DNA of 64,000 bases. It comes from Siphonodentalium dalli (taxonomy: Eukaryota; Mollusca; Scaphopoda; Gadilida; Siphonodentaliidae). The stretch spans positions 65,175,897-65,239,896 of the forward strand of contig CP136063.1 in assembly GCA_032622095.1 (NCBI GenBank). The letters run 5' to 3'. Made by a program: the position numbers and the translations under genes. Under the pieces are notes generated by a model. That model ran no database searches, was not told where the DNA came from, and saw nothing but the letters and a program-made list of their open reading frames with translations. Of this stretch, positions 53,142-64,000 are shown in pieces (the stretch's first letter is position 1; each line of letters opens with the position of its first letter).

Positions 53142-53777
53142 TAAATCCATTAGATATTTTCTTATCTCTTCACTAGTGAGTAATAGCTGAATGTCTGACC
53201 GCGGTAATCACGAATGAGCGCGTGCTTCCCGTCAATTTGCCAGCGTGCCAATAAAGTTACTTCACGTTGATTATGCGGTTCAATACTATTGCCCCATCGA
53301 AGTAAAATTCTTGTCTAACTCCGTTGCACTAACGAAAATAGACATGCAAAATTAGTGCCGATATTAATTCTAACTTGATAGACTTTCTAAATATATCTAT
53401 TAAATTAATATTTTCCAAATATACGTTATTAATTCTTGTTAAATAGTTCATGTGCGATCTGACGCATGCATAATTTTTCTTGTAATTAGTGCTGACCTAT
53501 TTTAGTTTATAACGAGCAGTTAGTAAGGAGTGAAATATTAGTACACGTGGCATGTTCTCTCCCCGAAACAGGGGGTGTGGGTTTCATTATGCGGTCATGG
53601 CGTAAAGCTGTTTCTTGGTGTCGTTCCTCGGTATGTCCACGTTTTCCGAACGCACAGGGAAAGACATATCCAATTAAGTGTTGTAATTATTGTCATTGTA
53701 AGATGTATAAGAAGGGTATGTGAACAAACAAAAATACACACAACCTCATTTTTGGGTTTTTGCTTATAAACCATATA
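53142..53777. other. Unit 3 spacer
   Basis: Non-coding, matches 4945-5585 and 37010-37665. Ends at CCATATA, the Helitron insertion point. Confidence 0.55.
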
Positions 53778-54409
53778 TCTCATATATATTTTGAAGACCT
53801 CTGTCTGTCTGTCTGTCTGTTTGTTTGTATGTTTGTCATTAATACAAATCTACGATTCTCGACCGATCGGGACGAAACTTGGTACGTGTGTGTAGTTTGA
53901 CCAGGCGGTGGTCGTTGTCGTATTGGCGAGCCCGTGCGACGCCCGTGCAGCGCATGCGCAGAAGAGATCTCGGAAACGGGTGGAGCTATCGACTTGAAAT
54001 TTGGTATGTGAATGTATCTTGCCCCGATTACGAATTTCATCGGGTCGGCGAGCCCGTGCGACGCCATCTTCGCGCATGCGCAGACGAGATCTCGGAAACG
54101 GGTGGAGCTATCGACTTGAAATTTGGTATGTGAATGTATCTTGCCCCGGATACGAATTTTATCGGGTCGCCGAGCCCGTGCGACGCCAGCTTCGCGCATG
54201 CGCAGACGAGATATCGGAAACGGGTGGAGCTATCGACTTGAAATTTGCTATGTGAATGTATCCTGCCCCGGATACGAAATTTATCGGGTCGCCGAGCCCG
54301 TGCGACGCCAGCTTCGCGCATGCGCAGACCAGATCTCGGAAACGGGTGAAGCTATCGACTTGAAATTAGGTTTTTGAATAGCCCGGACAACGTCGGGCTC
54401 ATCGGCTAG
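53778..54409 (+). mobile_element. Non-autonomous Helitron, first of a head-to-tail pair
   Basis: Starts TCTCATATATATTTTGAAG and ends CTAG, preceded 7 bases earlier by a hairpin (GCCCG...CGGGC, 54381-54398). Contains a TCTG microsatellite (53803-53830) and 122-bp tandem repeats. There is no terminal inverted repeat and no coding sequence. The ends fit the Helitron rules: 5' TC and 3' hairpin plus CTRR. Confidence 0.85.
53928..54400. repeat. 122-bp tandem repeat, about four copies
   Basis: GAGCCCGTGCGACGCC starts at 53928, 54050, 54172 and 54294, an exact 122-bp period. Repeats contain GCGCATGCGCAGA and CTCGGAAACGGGTGGAGC. Open frames on both strands follow from the repeat and are not genes. 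Confidence 0.95.
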
Positions 54410-55190
54410 TCTATTATATATTTTTGGAAGATCTGTGGGTGTGTGTGTGTGTGTGTTCGCGATGGACTCGAACACGGCTGGACCGATTTCGACCAAACTT
54501 GGTACGGACACGTAATTCGACCCGGGAACGAATATGGGCCTATTGATTTTCAGATCCGAGGTCAACTTTTCACGTGCCGAGGTCAAATCTGTTTTTACGC
54601 TGTGTTACGGGACTTTCATTCATTTCATTCAAATCGATTCGAAACAGCGCGAATAATAAAATGCCAGTCATAATAATGACACTGTGAGAATCTTTCGTGT
54701 TTCCTCTTTCCAACGATATATAATGCGTATGTATCCGTTTTAGTTATCTGCCTCAATTATCAAGAAGAAGTGGTACTATCTTCCATCAGGATAAAAACAA
54801 TGCGTAACTTCTATGACGTCGTTAGAGGTCATAACGTTAGATCACGTTAACGCTTAACCGGCCGATGCATATAACTGTTTCAGATGTCTTGGCGATATCT
54901 CGGGCACCGATGTAAATTTATCTTTACGTTGAAACTTGATAATCAATGAGCGTGTGTATATGAGGCGCGTTTATATACTTGAGTGGAAATCAAATCGGGT
55001 TAAACTGGCGGATTTTTACGGACGAAATTTGATGCATAGGGTATCTCGGTATCCGCTGGGCCGATTTCCCGGTATCCGCTGGGCCGATTTCCACCATTTT
55101 TGGGGTGTTGGTGTTTGACCCCACCTGATCTTGACCTTCAAAATGGTCAATTCAAGGTCAAAGCCCGGACGAAGTCGGGTCACCTTCTAG
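54410..55190 (+). mobile_element. Non-autonomous Helitron, second of a head-to-tail pair
   Basis: Starts TCTATTATATATTTTTGGAA, clearly related to the first element's start, and ends CACCTTCTAG with hairpin CCCGGAC...GTCGGG at 55163-55180. It abuts the first element without any spacer. The base after its end is T, and the base before the first element is A. Units 1 and 2 keep the empty site CCATATA(T)AGTTATA. No coding sequence. Confidence 0.85.
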
Positions 55191-55261
55191 TAGTTATATA
55201 TAGTCAAATGTTAATAGAATGTATCTTAAATTTTGAATAAATTATTTGAAAATTTATTTCA

Positions 55262-55769
55262 AGGTGGATTTTCTCTGTGTAAACATGTATTATATAGTTA
55301 CCGGGGTATCAAATATTAGATCTGAATCGAGGGCTCCTGTCTGGAAATTCTTCTATCGATTAATAATAATTTTATTTCGAATATTTTCTGTTCTAAATAT
55401 GTGTAGTTGTTTAGCTAACGAACAATAGTGGTTACTGTTAACAGAGACAAGAAATTGTATTGTGTAATTTTGTCACAAATAAACGTAGGTTATACTCATT
55501 ATCGCTTATAAACAATACAACCAACAAATCTAGGACATTTGATGTTCGGTACGTAGCCATAAGAACAGTCTAATGCTCTCTGTCGCTATATGGTAACACC
55601 CGAATGGTTTGTTCTAAAAATAGACAAATAAAGTGTCCCAATAAAATATTCGAAATAAAATCAATATTAATTGATAGAAGCCTTTACGGACAGGGGTATT
55701 CAGTTAATATTTTTTATTTTATACCCACGCAACTATTTCAAATTTGTTATTTGAAGAGATAATCCATCT
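55262..55769. mobile_element. MITE (family M1), full-length 508 bp, unit 3
   Basis: Position-matched with 5661 and 37743 but without their internal deletion, so it keeps the GTTACTGTTAACAGAGAC region. Ends AGGTGGATTTTCTC and CCATCT. The left TTAA is mutated to TTCA; the right is intact. Confidence 0.75.
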
Positions 55770-55832
55770 TTAAAGATGGATTATCTCTTCAAATATTGTT
55801 TTAGATTGTGTCATGGGTATGAAATAATACGT

Positions 55833-57299
55833 ATGAGTTGGAAAGCCCGTGAACGATTCTGATTTTGTTTCGCTGTTAGTTGCTTGTTATAGAGGCGACT
55901 TGGAGATGGTGAATTTACTATTACATTTTGGTGGCGCTGACGCCGAACCACCCATGAAGTACAACAAGAAAGGTGACCTTATCCGACCTAATACTAGCCC
56001 CGCTCTTGTCGCAGTTGATAAAGGTCGCCTTGAAATTCTTGATACACTAATTGAGCAGTTTGAAATCACCAAGGATACTTGCCGTTACGGAACTCTAAAT
56101 CCAACAAATCCTTCGATATCACTACCATACTTACCCGCGGATGTATATGGACATGCATATGAACAGAGGAATATGGTTGAATATATCGCATGGATGAAGA
56201 ACTATTCACAAAACCATAAATAAGTTATCCTCTATCTTGTAATACTGGAGCGGATTCTAGGTACTACTCATCCTCACACAGTGGCTCGATTGGAACAGTT
56301 TGCACGTGCAGATTGCGAACAGAATAACCTATTATGGGCGTTACAGATACTTCATTATGTGATAAAGTCATGTTTTAATTCAGATTCGATTCTCCCCCAC
56401 CCTCGTTATTGGAGGCGCTTGTGGGAGTGATGATGGATATACTTTTGAACTCCAGAGAATGTTACCAGAGCCAAGTTTACAGAGATAATTTCGAATGTCC
56501 TTCATGCATTAATTGCTGTAACAGAAAAGTTCCACATTTATCACTCAGAAGCCCAGTGTAAGATTTGTGAAAGATATGATGGACCTGCAGTGATTCGCTC
56601 CATGTTGCGCGTTTTGGCATTATTTAACAAAATTATAAGGCGTTTTTCATTCTGTTCACACTTATCGTCGGACGATGCAGAAATACAGATAGTCGAACTT
56701 TCCTCGGAATTTCGATAAATGGGAGAGGAAATAGAACGGCTAAGTTCATTGGGACCTGGTTGTGGCAGTTTAATCCTTCAAAAAGCTTTACTATGGAGGA
56801 AAACAATCGAAATAGATAAAGACGGAAACTACCTGTATAGAGCCAACGTTCACAATATTGACTTGTTGATGTTATTGAATAGTGGTTTTCAATCTAAGCT
56901 GGGGTCACACCGCTGATATTTTTTGCCTGTACAGCATCTCAAATTGGACCTAATTCACATATCCATGCAGAAGAACTGGAATCTGAAGAGTTAGATGAGA
57001 TAATTAGATGTCTTCTGATATCGGGTGCTCATCCAGGTGCTTGCGATGGCGCTGGTCTGACGTTTTATGACTATCTTCCCAAAGGGTCGATTCACCACAT
57101 ACATCCGAAACAATTCAGTCTCCAGTGCCTGGCAGCGAGAGCAGTTGTCTACCATGGCATTCCATATCGTGGAATGTTGCCACCAATCCTGAAAAACTTT
57201 GTTATTATGCATGATCCACATAAACACATAACTGACGGGTACTTCCGTGCGGTTGAGAGTTTTGGTCTTCATCAAAAGCCTGTATCTCACTGGCTTTAA
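55833..57299 (+). pseudogene. FEM1-like ankyrin gene (unit 3)
   Basis: Same layout as unit 2. The N-terminal 124 codons (55849-56223, opening NDSDFVSLLVACYRGDLEMV) are the longest unbroken ankyrin part. The next in-frame codon is a stop in the place of the unit 1 VILYIVILERILG sequence. Later parts (about 56250-56720 and 56940-57299, ending FRAVESFGLHQKPVSHWL then TAA) lie in several frames. A 12-codon gap near 56450 removes the LQSKQVLP segment. No copy in the window is intact. FEM1-like identity rests on ankyrin repeats plus the C-terminal SLQCLAARAVVYHG motif. Confidence 0.65.
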
Positions 57300-59302
57300 C
57301 TGGTCACTTTATATATTGGAGTATTATTTTTCCAATAAACAAATAATTTTTGTTTCACGGCGATACTGAAGATGATCTTTTTAAAATTTAAAGATGCACT
57401 GTCCTATTTAATACCCTTAAATTACTATTTCTTCGGCTTCGTGTAGAAAACGTATTTGAATTTAGTTCAGGAAAACGCTAGGTTATTAGATTTAAATTTT
57501 TGAAAGTCTATTTTCTCCACCGCAAAGTCCACACATATGGTATTCCTGGTTCAAACTGGATTCCATGGCATGTGTCATAAGACATGTACACAAGCATCTT
57601 CTTTCATCTGTGGTATTATAACTTATCTGTATTCACGAATGGTGGATTCCTCGATTAAAATCAAATATGTTTTTGCCCCGAAGCCGACGAACAGCAATTG
57701 TTTAGTAACGAATCAAAGCCGGACGCTTTGGGTCGTATATAGGCTATATCTGATTTTGTGACGTCACCAATTATGAACTAATACGACGCTCCAATTTTTG
57801 AATTTGGGGAGCGCGAATGTCGCACATTAGATTGGTGGGCCTAAAGCATTATTGTCGTGATCGGCAAATCAGTCGATGTGCAACATTCTCATATTTATAT
57901 AAACGTCATAAAATCATTTATGGAAAGTTGGTCCATAATGCATTTCTAACGGGTATACTCCGGCAATCTACTGGATGAAATAATAAATAAACTAAAATCA
58001 CCCACAACTCAACACGATCTACGTGTATCTCGAAGCTTTATTTTCCAACTGATGCACAGCAGTTGATCATTACTGCATGGTTGTGTAGAGACTATACCGT
58101 GCGAAAGGAAATAAGATAATATTTAATGTGGATTTGATTGTTATAATAAGTCTGCATACTTACATGCATCTGATAATCCATATGTAGATATCCCAGTTTC
58201 TTGAATAGAATGAAAACACATACTTATGAACAAAGCAGAAGATACATGCAGTTCCACGCGAATTCGGTCAATGGTGAAAGTTACACGCGATGGTGTTGTT
58301 TGTCGACAATCGTTGAAATTGACACGATGCCATGTTGTGATTGAAATGAACATCCTCCCCCAGCACGCCAAGTAATATAGGCCCAAAGGTTAGTTTCAGT
58401 TCCATGCACTCTTGATAACGTATATAACTATTTATAATTACCCCACCAAACATAAGCCTCATGCATGTGAATATTATTTGGTGGGAATCTATAAAGTGAT
58501 TTTGACAATAATTGTTTAAACGCTTTGGTTCGTTAATTTCTTACTGTAGTGTATGAGGACCGGATACAGGTAGCTTAAATTAAAGACTTTAAAAGGCCCG
58601 ACGAAGATCGTTTGTGATGATATAATATAATATTTAACTGTCAGGGAAATATCTTAGCTACTCAGAGAAATAAGCTACGTAAAAGTTAAAGGGCGTTTGT
58701 CAACATGACCGACAGTCATGGCATTAGCAGATTGCTGCATCCAGTAGAATGGTACTATTATACATGTTGTATCACACTGTGTTCACGAGTGAGCCACTTA
58801 ACGGGGCAGCACCTACTGCTAAAACTATAGTTTAAACAGTTTATATTTTGGCATATATCTACACGTACATGTACATCCAAGTTATACATTTATCTATCCA
58901 TATTTAAAAAAAATGAATAAGCTACATGTATAACACCAGCTACATGTACCTATCGCATTCATTTTCAGTTGTATTATGTAACAAATAAGCATAACATGTA
59001 CATGTAGATATCATTTCATCATTCATTTGTAAGACAGTTTCTCTAACTGGGACCCACTTATAATTCCATGCAAGACTATAAATATTTTAGCAAATAATTT
59101 AATATTAAGAAGTCCATGCCCATGGTACCACATTCTGACATTAATATACGGTACTAGTAAGTGTTGGCAGTGGGTTAAGAAGGGGCAACTTGATGCACTG
59201 GAGAATATTTTTATATTCCATAGACTCTGACAAATTTTTCAAGAAACTGGATTTTAATTCATAATTAGATCACACTCTGTTGAGACACTTCTGACAGATA
59301 AG
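57300..59302. other. Conserved non-coding stretch of unit 3
   Basis: Matches 39712-41772 with small deletions (for instance near 58523, where about 30 bases are missing). Left R1 repeat at 57707. No gene recognised. Confidence 0.5.
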
Positions 59303-59584
59303 ATGGAAGCAGTCGCCGGTAATTTCTCAACAGATGCCCCGAACAAAGATGTTAATTTCCGTCGCATGTCTTCTTTGATACATTCAGTTTTGTTCAACTT
59401 AAAACATCGTGATTTGTCTGATGTCAAGCAGGCAAAACACCCGGCTTTTTATTTATTTCGGGGAGTTGAAAAGCCCGCGGGCATTTTGAATGGGATTCCC
59501 CAGTCTCTAAAAATAGATGTATTCGTCCGCATATTTAAAAATGATACCATCCTTAGGGCAGTAGTGTGGTCGTCGCAGGGTTAG
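59303..59584 (+). pseudogene. Short conserved ORF, 3' end displaced by transposon (unit 3)
   Basis: Third copy of the MEAVAGNFSTDAPNKDVNF frame. Its last codons belong to the inserted transposon, which enters at the CAG of ILRAV. The original remainder continues at 63472. Function unknown. Confidence 0.4.
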
Positions 59585-62500
59585 ACCCAGAATAAATTAG
59601 TAAAGAAGCGGTTTTGGTGTCATTCGACGCGGGAGAATCTCGTGTATAACATATCCAAAATCCACTAAAATCCGCTTTGGGCAAAATTCAGCATCCAAGA
59701 TGGCGTCCAACATGGCTGCCATTATTCAAAAGATACTCTGACTGAGATTAATTCGATTATAGTGAGAACAAATGTTGTCATATGTATACAAATGATACAT
59801 TGTTGCAAAGGTAAAATATTGTGCCACCTTTTTTGGCAAAAATGGAACCCCTCGTCCCAGATGGCCGCCAAAATGGCGGCCTAAACTCGAAAATTTGAAG
59901 TTCTTGCCTAATATCTTAAAGATCAATTCCTGTTGTTTGATAATGGTTCAGACTGGCGACTTTGATTAGGCTTATTCATGTTAACTCAGCATTGGAGCAA
60001 TGAAAGATACCATAAGTGGGGTCCCAGACTCATCTACACCCTCAAAAATTCGATTTTACAGAACGCGGTATAAAATTCCACAAAAATCGCCATTGTGATT
60101 ACAGTCATGTATCAACAAGAAATGGACAGAACTGTACAATGTAAGTTGGGCATACCAATATCTATGAATACTCCAATTCAATGAAACCATAATGGGCGCT
60201 TTGTCTCAATATGGCTGCCAAAATGGCGGTCAAAATATGGAAAATGGCGGATATTGATCACAGTGTCATTCAATGCATTATAAGTAGTGGTTAATGAATA
60301 AAATTGACTAAATAAATAAGAATGTATACCTCTTTATGGTGCCATTATGCTAGCTCTATGTAAAAACTTAAAAATCAGAACCAAAAATGGCCACCCGATG
60401 TGAAAAATACTATTTTATATCACTTCTGTTTATCATTTGTTGCTCTCTGAACTGGGAAACAACGGGTATATTCTTTCAATGACCGTGTCAACTGATCATT
60501 CCAGCAATGACATGTCTAATCGATTAGATCATAGTTTACTCCGGTCCTTCACTAATAAATTATAACGAATGCGGTATGAAATTTAACCAAAATCGACTTT
60601 GGGGTTCTGGTCACATTTGATATTTAGGGATGAGCAGACCTTGTCTACAAAATAATTTTATTTGTGAACATTCCATCTCAAAATAGACCAAAAGAAACAA
60701 TAAATTTTATCTAATATGGCTTCCAAAACGAAAATGGTAGACTCTGTCCAGCTTATCATATAATGGAAGTTGTGAGTGGTGGATGCAGTTGATAATTGGC
60801 TAATATACATGTAAGTGGCTCATATACATCAAAACTATTTATTTTCAATCTTTTGGTGGCTTCCTGCGGGTTGACAAAATCTCGACGCATCAGTGCTATA
60901 ATGTCGTAACTCCATTATGGCGGGAAATGAGTATTTGATACCATTCGAATCGTGAGAAAAAATCCAATGGGCCAAACAGTCTTTGCATTGGACGACAAAT
61001 ATTCGCCCAAACCAGTGAAGCAAATGTCGTATCTCCAGCGATCTTTACAATTATTCGTGCTATGAGGTCGTATGCCCAACAGCAGCCAATCGGACGCTTC
61101 AGGTTGTCCATGTGACTTCTGTTTTGTGTTTGTGAATTCTAAAATTTGTGCTATATGGTAGTATCTCCATGCTAGTCACGTGATCATTTGGTGATTTAAA
61201 TTTTGTATTGTTCCACACATTTCTGTATGATGATGCACATGGGTGAATTTTCATAATAGTGTAGAATAGGCACTTTTTAGTTCATAGACACATCCGATTG
61301 CCACCATATTTAGCTTAATCTGCATTTATTAGCACAACTTCATTATAGCACGGAAACGAATCGTCGCTGGCATACGCAAAATGTCATATCTCCAAGCAAG
61401 CTATTGCTTTTTAAAAGAAAACGAGGGAGTAAACAGAAAACAATATGTGGTTCAATGAACAGCTAATGTCAGTTTTCATTGGGATAAATACAACAATACG
61501 TCATGCTTTGTCAACATTAGGAGAAATGTTGTCTAAAAACATCAACCTTCATTTTTCTCTCGGAAAGTTGAAAATGTGGGTTACATTATAGCACTGATGC
61601 GACGAAATATTAACTATTCGGGCTCAGCCATCATTTTCAAGTTTCAAGCTGGAACTAAATGTAGCCCACGGATTCCCCATTTCGACATGTAAGAAAAGTA
61701 GTTTTACTCTGATCTCTTCCCATATATCAACTCTCCGTTAAATTGTGATCTCTTATGTTCTAGAAAATACGTGTGCCAAATACATATATGTATGAAGAAA
61801 CTATCCCCATACATTGTTTACACATCGACTCCTTAAGTATGTGGAGGTTTTCTTGGACAAGCGGGATTTTCAAACCTCGAAACCGTCCGTACAAACAATA
61901 AAAGTTAATAGGAAATGACGTTGGATGTAGGTCTAGAGTACGTCGTACGCATGAAATAGTTTTCGTGTCATTAATTTGCACATATTTCGTGCTCTGGTGA
62001 GCATGGATGAACGCCTTATGTGGCAGTTTGATTGTCTAGCATCCGGAAAATAACATGTTCATTGTTCACATTTCTTAGACAAACATGTTGTTAATCACCA
62101 TGTTCATGTGGCATGTCTATCCAATGACAACCTTGAAATACCAGTTCATCAAGCTAAATGGTTGATACCTTTACGCCTACGGATCAGACCCAGCCGTGGC
62201 GCACATTGTGTCTACATATCATTGATGAAATTCACTAAATGTGTAGAAGATATCGGTGTGTCTATATATTTACTAGAATGTTTCTATCCACATGTATATA
62301 CCCACAATCGCATGACACGGAATTGTCACATGGAGTGTGAAGGGTATACAATGTACGTGCGAATTTTCATTTTTCCTCTTGATATTGAAGAAAATAATTT
62401 TACTTTGAAACTCCCCAGCTCCGATAACCAACTTGCCCACCAATTAAGTAGACCCAGATTCGTAGCAATTTAATTTCTTTTTAATTAATTTCCAGATAGT

Positions 62501-63471
62501 CCCTCATAATAATGGACATCGTGTTGGATGCTGTAGTAGATACTGCTTAGTTGGAACATTACGGGCTGAACTGATTGTGGTTGTAGATTATTGGCAACAT
62601 GTTTAATAGGTCTGTCATCGTTAGCTCACAACCGAAATGTTGTTTCGGCTTTCCTCTGAGCAGAACTTAAATTTCGACAATTTTCGGTGGCCATTTTGGT
62701 AGCCATCTTAGCATTTTGAATCGTGATTGGCTACTCATACCCACAAAAAAACATTGATTTCAATCAATGATGTGTATTGGTGCCGAATTGGCGTTTTGTC
62801 GAGTGGGTTTTCGCGAATAACTACATATTTGCCATTTTCATTATTACTGGCGACCATGTTGGACGCCATCTTGAATTCTATATTTTCCCCAATGCGGATT
62901 TTAGCGAATTTTGGATATGTTATACAAGAGATTCTCCCGCGTCGAATGACGACAAAACCGCTTCTTTACCAATTCCTTTGGGTCTAAACCTCTGAGGACC
63001 ATTCTAAATATCTGCCATTTTCCATATTTTGACCGCCATTTTGGAAGCCATTTTAAGACAAAGCACCAATTTGGGTTTCATTGAATTGGAGTATTTATAG
63101 ATAATGGTATGCCCAAAACTTCAAATTTTCGAGTTTAGGCCGCCATTTTGGCAGCCATCTGGGGCGAGGGGTTCCATTTTTCTATAGATATGTGGCATAA
63201 TACTTTACATTCGCAAAAATGTTTACATTTGTATAAATATGGCAACATGATTGTGTTCTCATTATGTTGAATTAATCTCAGTCAGAATCTCTTTTGACTA
63301 AAGGCGGCCATGTTGGACGCCATCTTGGATCATGGATTTTGCCCAAAGCGGATTTTAGCGGATTTTGGATATGTTGTAGCAGAGATTCTCCCGCGTTGAA
63401 TGACACCGAGATCACTTCTTTACCAATTTATTCTGGGTCAACCCCTTTTTTTGCGTACCACGACCACACTA
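59562..63471. mobile_element. 3910-bp non-coding DNA transposon, TAGT...ACTA ends, 3-bp target duplication
   Basis: The ends are TAGTGTGGTCGT and inverse, flanked by CAG (59559-59561 and 63472-63474). Unit 2 at about 42030 reads GGGCAGTGGTATC, the empty site with one CAG. Inverted repeats extend at least 340 bp (to about 59905 and from about 63117) and, less perfectly, to about 60250 and 62990. Many AAGATGGCGTCC or AAAATGGCGGCC motifs lie inside them. No transposase domain could be read in the interior; the longest frame (62108-62473) has no recognisable domain. Same end type and duplication length as the Academ-like element at 43721. Confidence 0.9.
62780..62998. repeat. Second copy of the transposon's right-end sequence
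   Basis: Between the outer right inverted repeat and the core, a phrase AGAGATTCTCCCGCGT(C)GAATGAC followed by ACCGCTTCTTTACCAATT repeats what is found at the true end (63380-63430). It is preceded by GACGCCATCTTGAA. The element thus seems to contain a second, internal end, perhaps from a nested or composite event. Confidence 0.65.
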
Positions 63472-63727
63472 CAGTGGTATCTCAGCGTAGCGATGGGAGA
63501 TAACTCTGCCTGGAGTTTGACGTTAAATACCAAATCCGAGTCGGATCGGTCGAGCAGTGTTCGAGTCTATAACATACATACATACATACACAGACATGCA
63601 GACAGATATTCCAAAATGTATAATAGATAGCTACAAGAATTATATGATAAATAGGTCATGGGTGACCTGATGCATCTTAGTTTTCTTGGTAAATAACTGC
63701 GTCGAAATGATCGAATCAAATACAGTC
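63472..63727. other. Remainder of unit 3 after the transposon
   Basis: Continues unit 2 homology (GTGGTATCTCAGCG block and CATACATA tail) up to AAATACAGTC, and then switches to unrelated sequence exactly where the right R1 arm should begin. Confidence 0.7.
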
Positions 63728-64000
63728 TTCTTCTTCTTCTTCTTCTTCTGGTTACAGCCGTCGGTCATTTGCTGACCATTATTAGCCGTTGAGTGGAATT
63801 TGTTTGGGTATTTTTATACTATTAATAAAAGGGTAGTTTTCGTATTAAAAACAGTTAAAACTATGTACAATCTCAGTTGCTTACTTGTTGGTGTGGTCTA
63901 GGAGGATAAGAGGCTTCAAGACATCGGGCGATAGCGTCGACTTGTCGACTTGAAGCCCCCTACATCCTCAGAAGATACAGAGTCTTGTGTTAAATTATTC
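63728..64000. other. Unclassified sequence starting with a TTC microsatellite
   Basis: A run of eight TTC/TCT triplets is followed by unique DNA. On the minus strand the triplets would be a GAA-type tail, so this may be the 3' end of a retroposon read backwards. A small inverted repeat surrounds TCGACTTGTCGA (63938), and GGCTTCAAG / CTTGAAGCC arms flank it (63910-63957). No gene recognised. Confidence 0.4.

Larger units (their letters stand above)
50538..63727. repeat. Segmental duplication unit 3 (truncated)
   Basis: Third tandem copy, from the same left boundary to about 63727, where homology with unit 2 (42278) stops at a TTC-rich sequence. It therefore lacks ZNF-B and the tail within this window. 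Own insertions: M1 at 52627, Helitrons at 53778, and the 3910-bp transposon at 59562. Confidence 0.9.

Noticed and set aside
53780-54377. Overlapping Arg-rich frames on both strands
   Set aside because: Produced by the 122-bp Helitron repeats, open on both strands; no domain.
62108-62473. 121-codon plus-strand frame inside the 3.9-kb transposon
   Set aside because: No recognisable domain and no paralog to compare; could be chance. Left out as a gene but mentioned with the element.
59562-63471. CACTA (En/Spm) transposon, because of TAGTG/CACTA at the ends
   Set aside because: CACTA elements begin CACTA and end TAGTG; here the order is reversed (TAGTG...CACTA). The 3-bp duplication alone is not sufficient.

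Overview
The window is metazoan nuclear DNA: AT-rich, intron- and transposon-laden, with no dense gene packing. Its mix of C2H2 zinc-finger genes, FEM1-like ankyrin sequence, a Ty3/gypsy element whose integrase ends in a PHD finger, Helitrons, TTAA-site MITEs and XPG-nuclease DNA transposons suggests a marine invertebrate. A mollusc or other lophotrochozoan is my best guess; the species cannot be told from the sequence.

Layout. Positions 1-2784 hold no recognisable gene. From 2785 to about 63720 the window is a head-to-tail tandem array of three copies of one segmental duplication, about 10-12 kb each before insertions. Each unit reads: a 14-finger C2H2 gene (ZNF-A), a non-coding spacer, a broken FEM1-like ankyrin gene, a conserved non-coding stretch, a short conserved ORF (about 80-95 codons), a smaller C2H2 gene (ZNF-B), and a repeat-rich tail. 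Unit 1 (2785-34255) is split inside its FEM1-like pseudogene by about 19.6 kb of foreign DNA (6275-25898). Unit 2 (34256-50537) is nearly complete. Unit 3 (50538-63727) loses its ZNF-B end at an unrelated sequence near 63728.

The 19.6 kb inside unit 1 contains a degenerate Ty3/gypsy retroelement (6714-17650) with an XPG-nuclease DNA transposon inside its integrase, a TTAA-site MITE, a cluster of palindromes built on a 13-bp half-site (18849-19421), a solo 16-finger C2H2 gene with a 9-residue N-terminal repeat (20236-21873), a second MITE, a tRNA-derived SINE and an L1-like ORF1 remnant.

Because the three units are paralogous, most young insertions can be compared with an empty site elsewhere in the window. 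This fixes exact ends and target-site duplications: two elements with TAGT...ACTA ends and 3-bp duplications (43721-47965 and 59562-63471; probably Academ superfamily), three TTAA-site elements (28496-28944, 48052-49534, 48150-49137), and a head-to-tail Helitron pair (53778-55190) with TC/CTAG ends between A and T.

Likely functional genes are the ZNF-A copies, the solo ZNF and perhaps ZNF-B. They are presumed nuclear DNA-binding proteins. All other coding remnants are transposon-derived or pseudogenic. The strongest candidates for something under-described are the paired TAGT...ACTA transposons with AAGATGGCGTCC-like subterminal repeats, the palindrome cluster, the integrase-PHD fusion and the tandem Helitrons.
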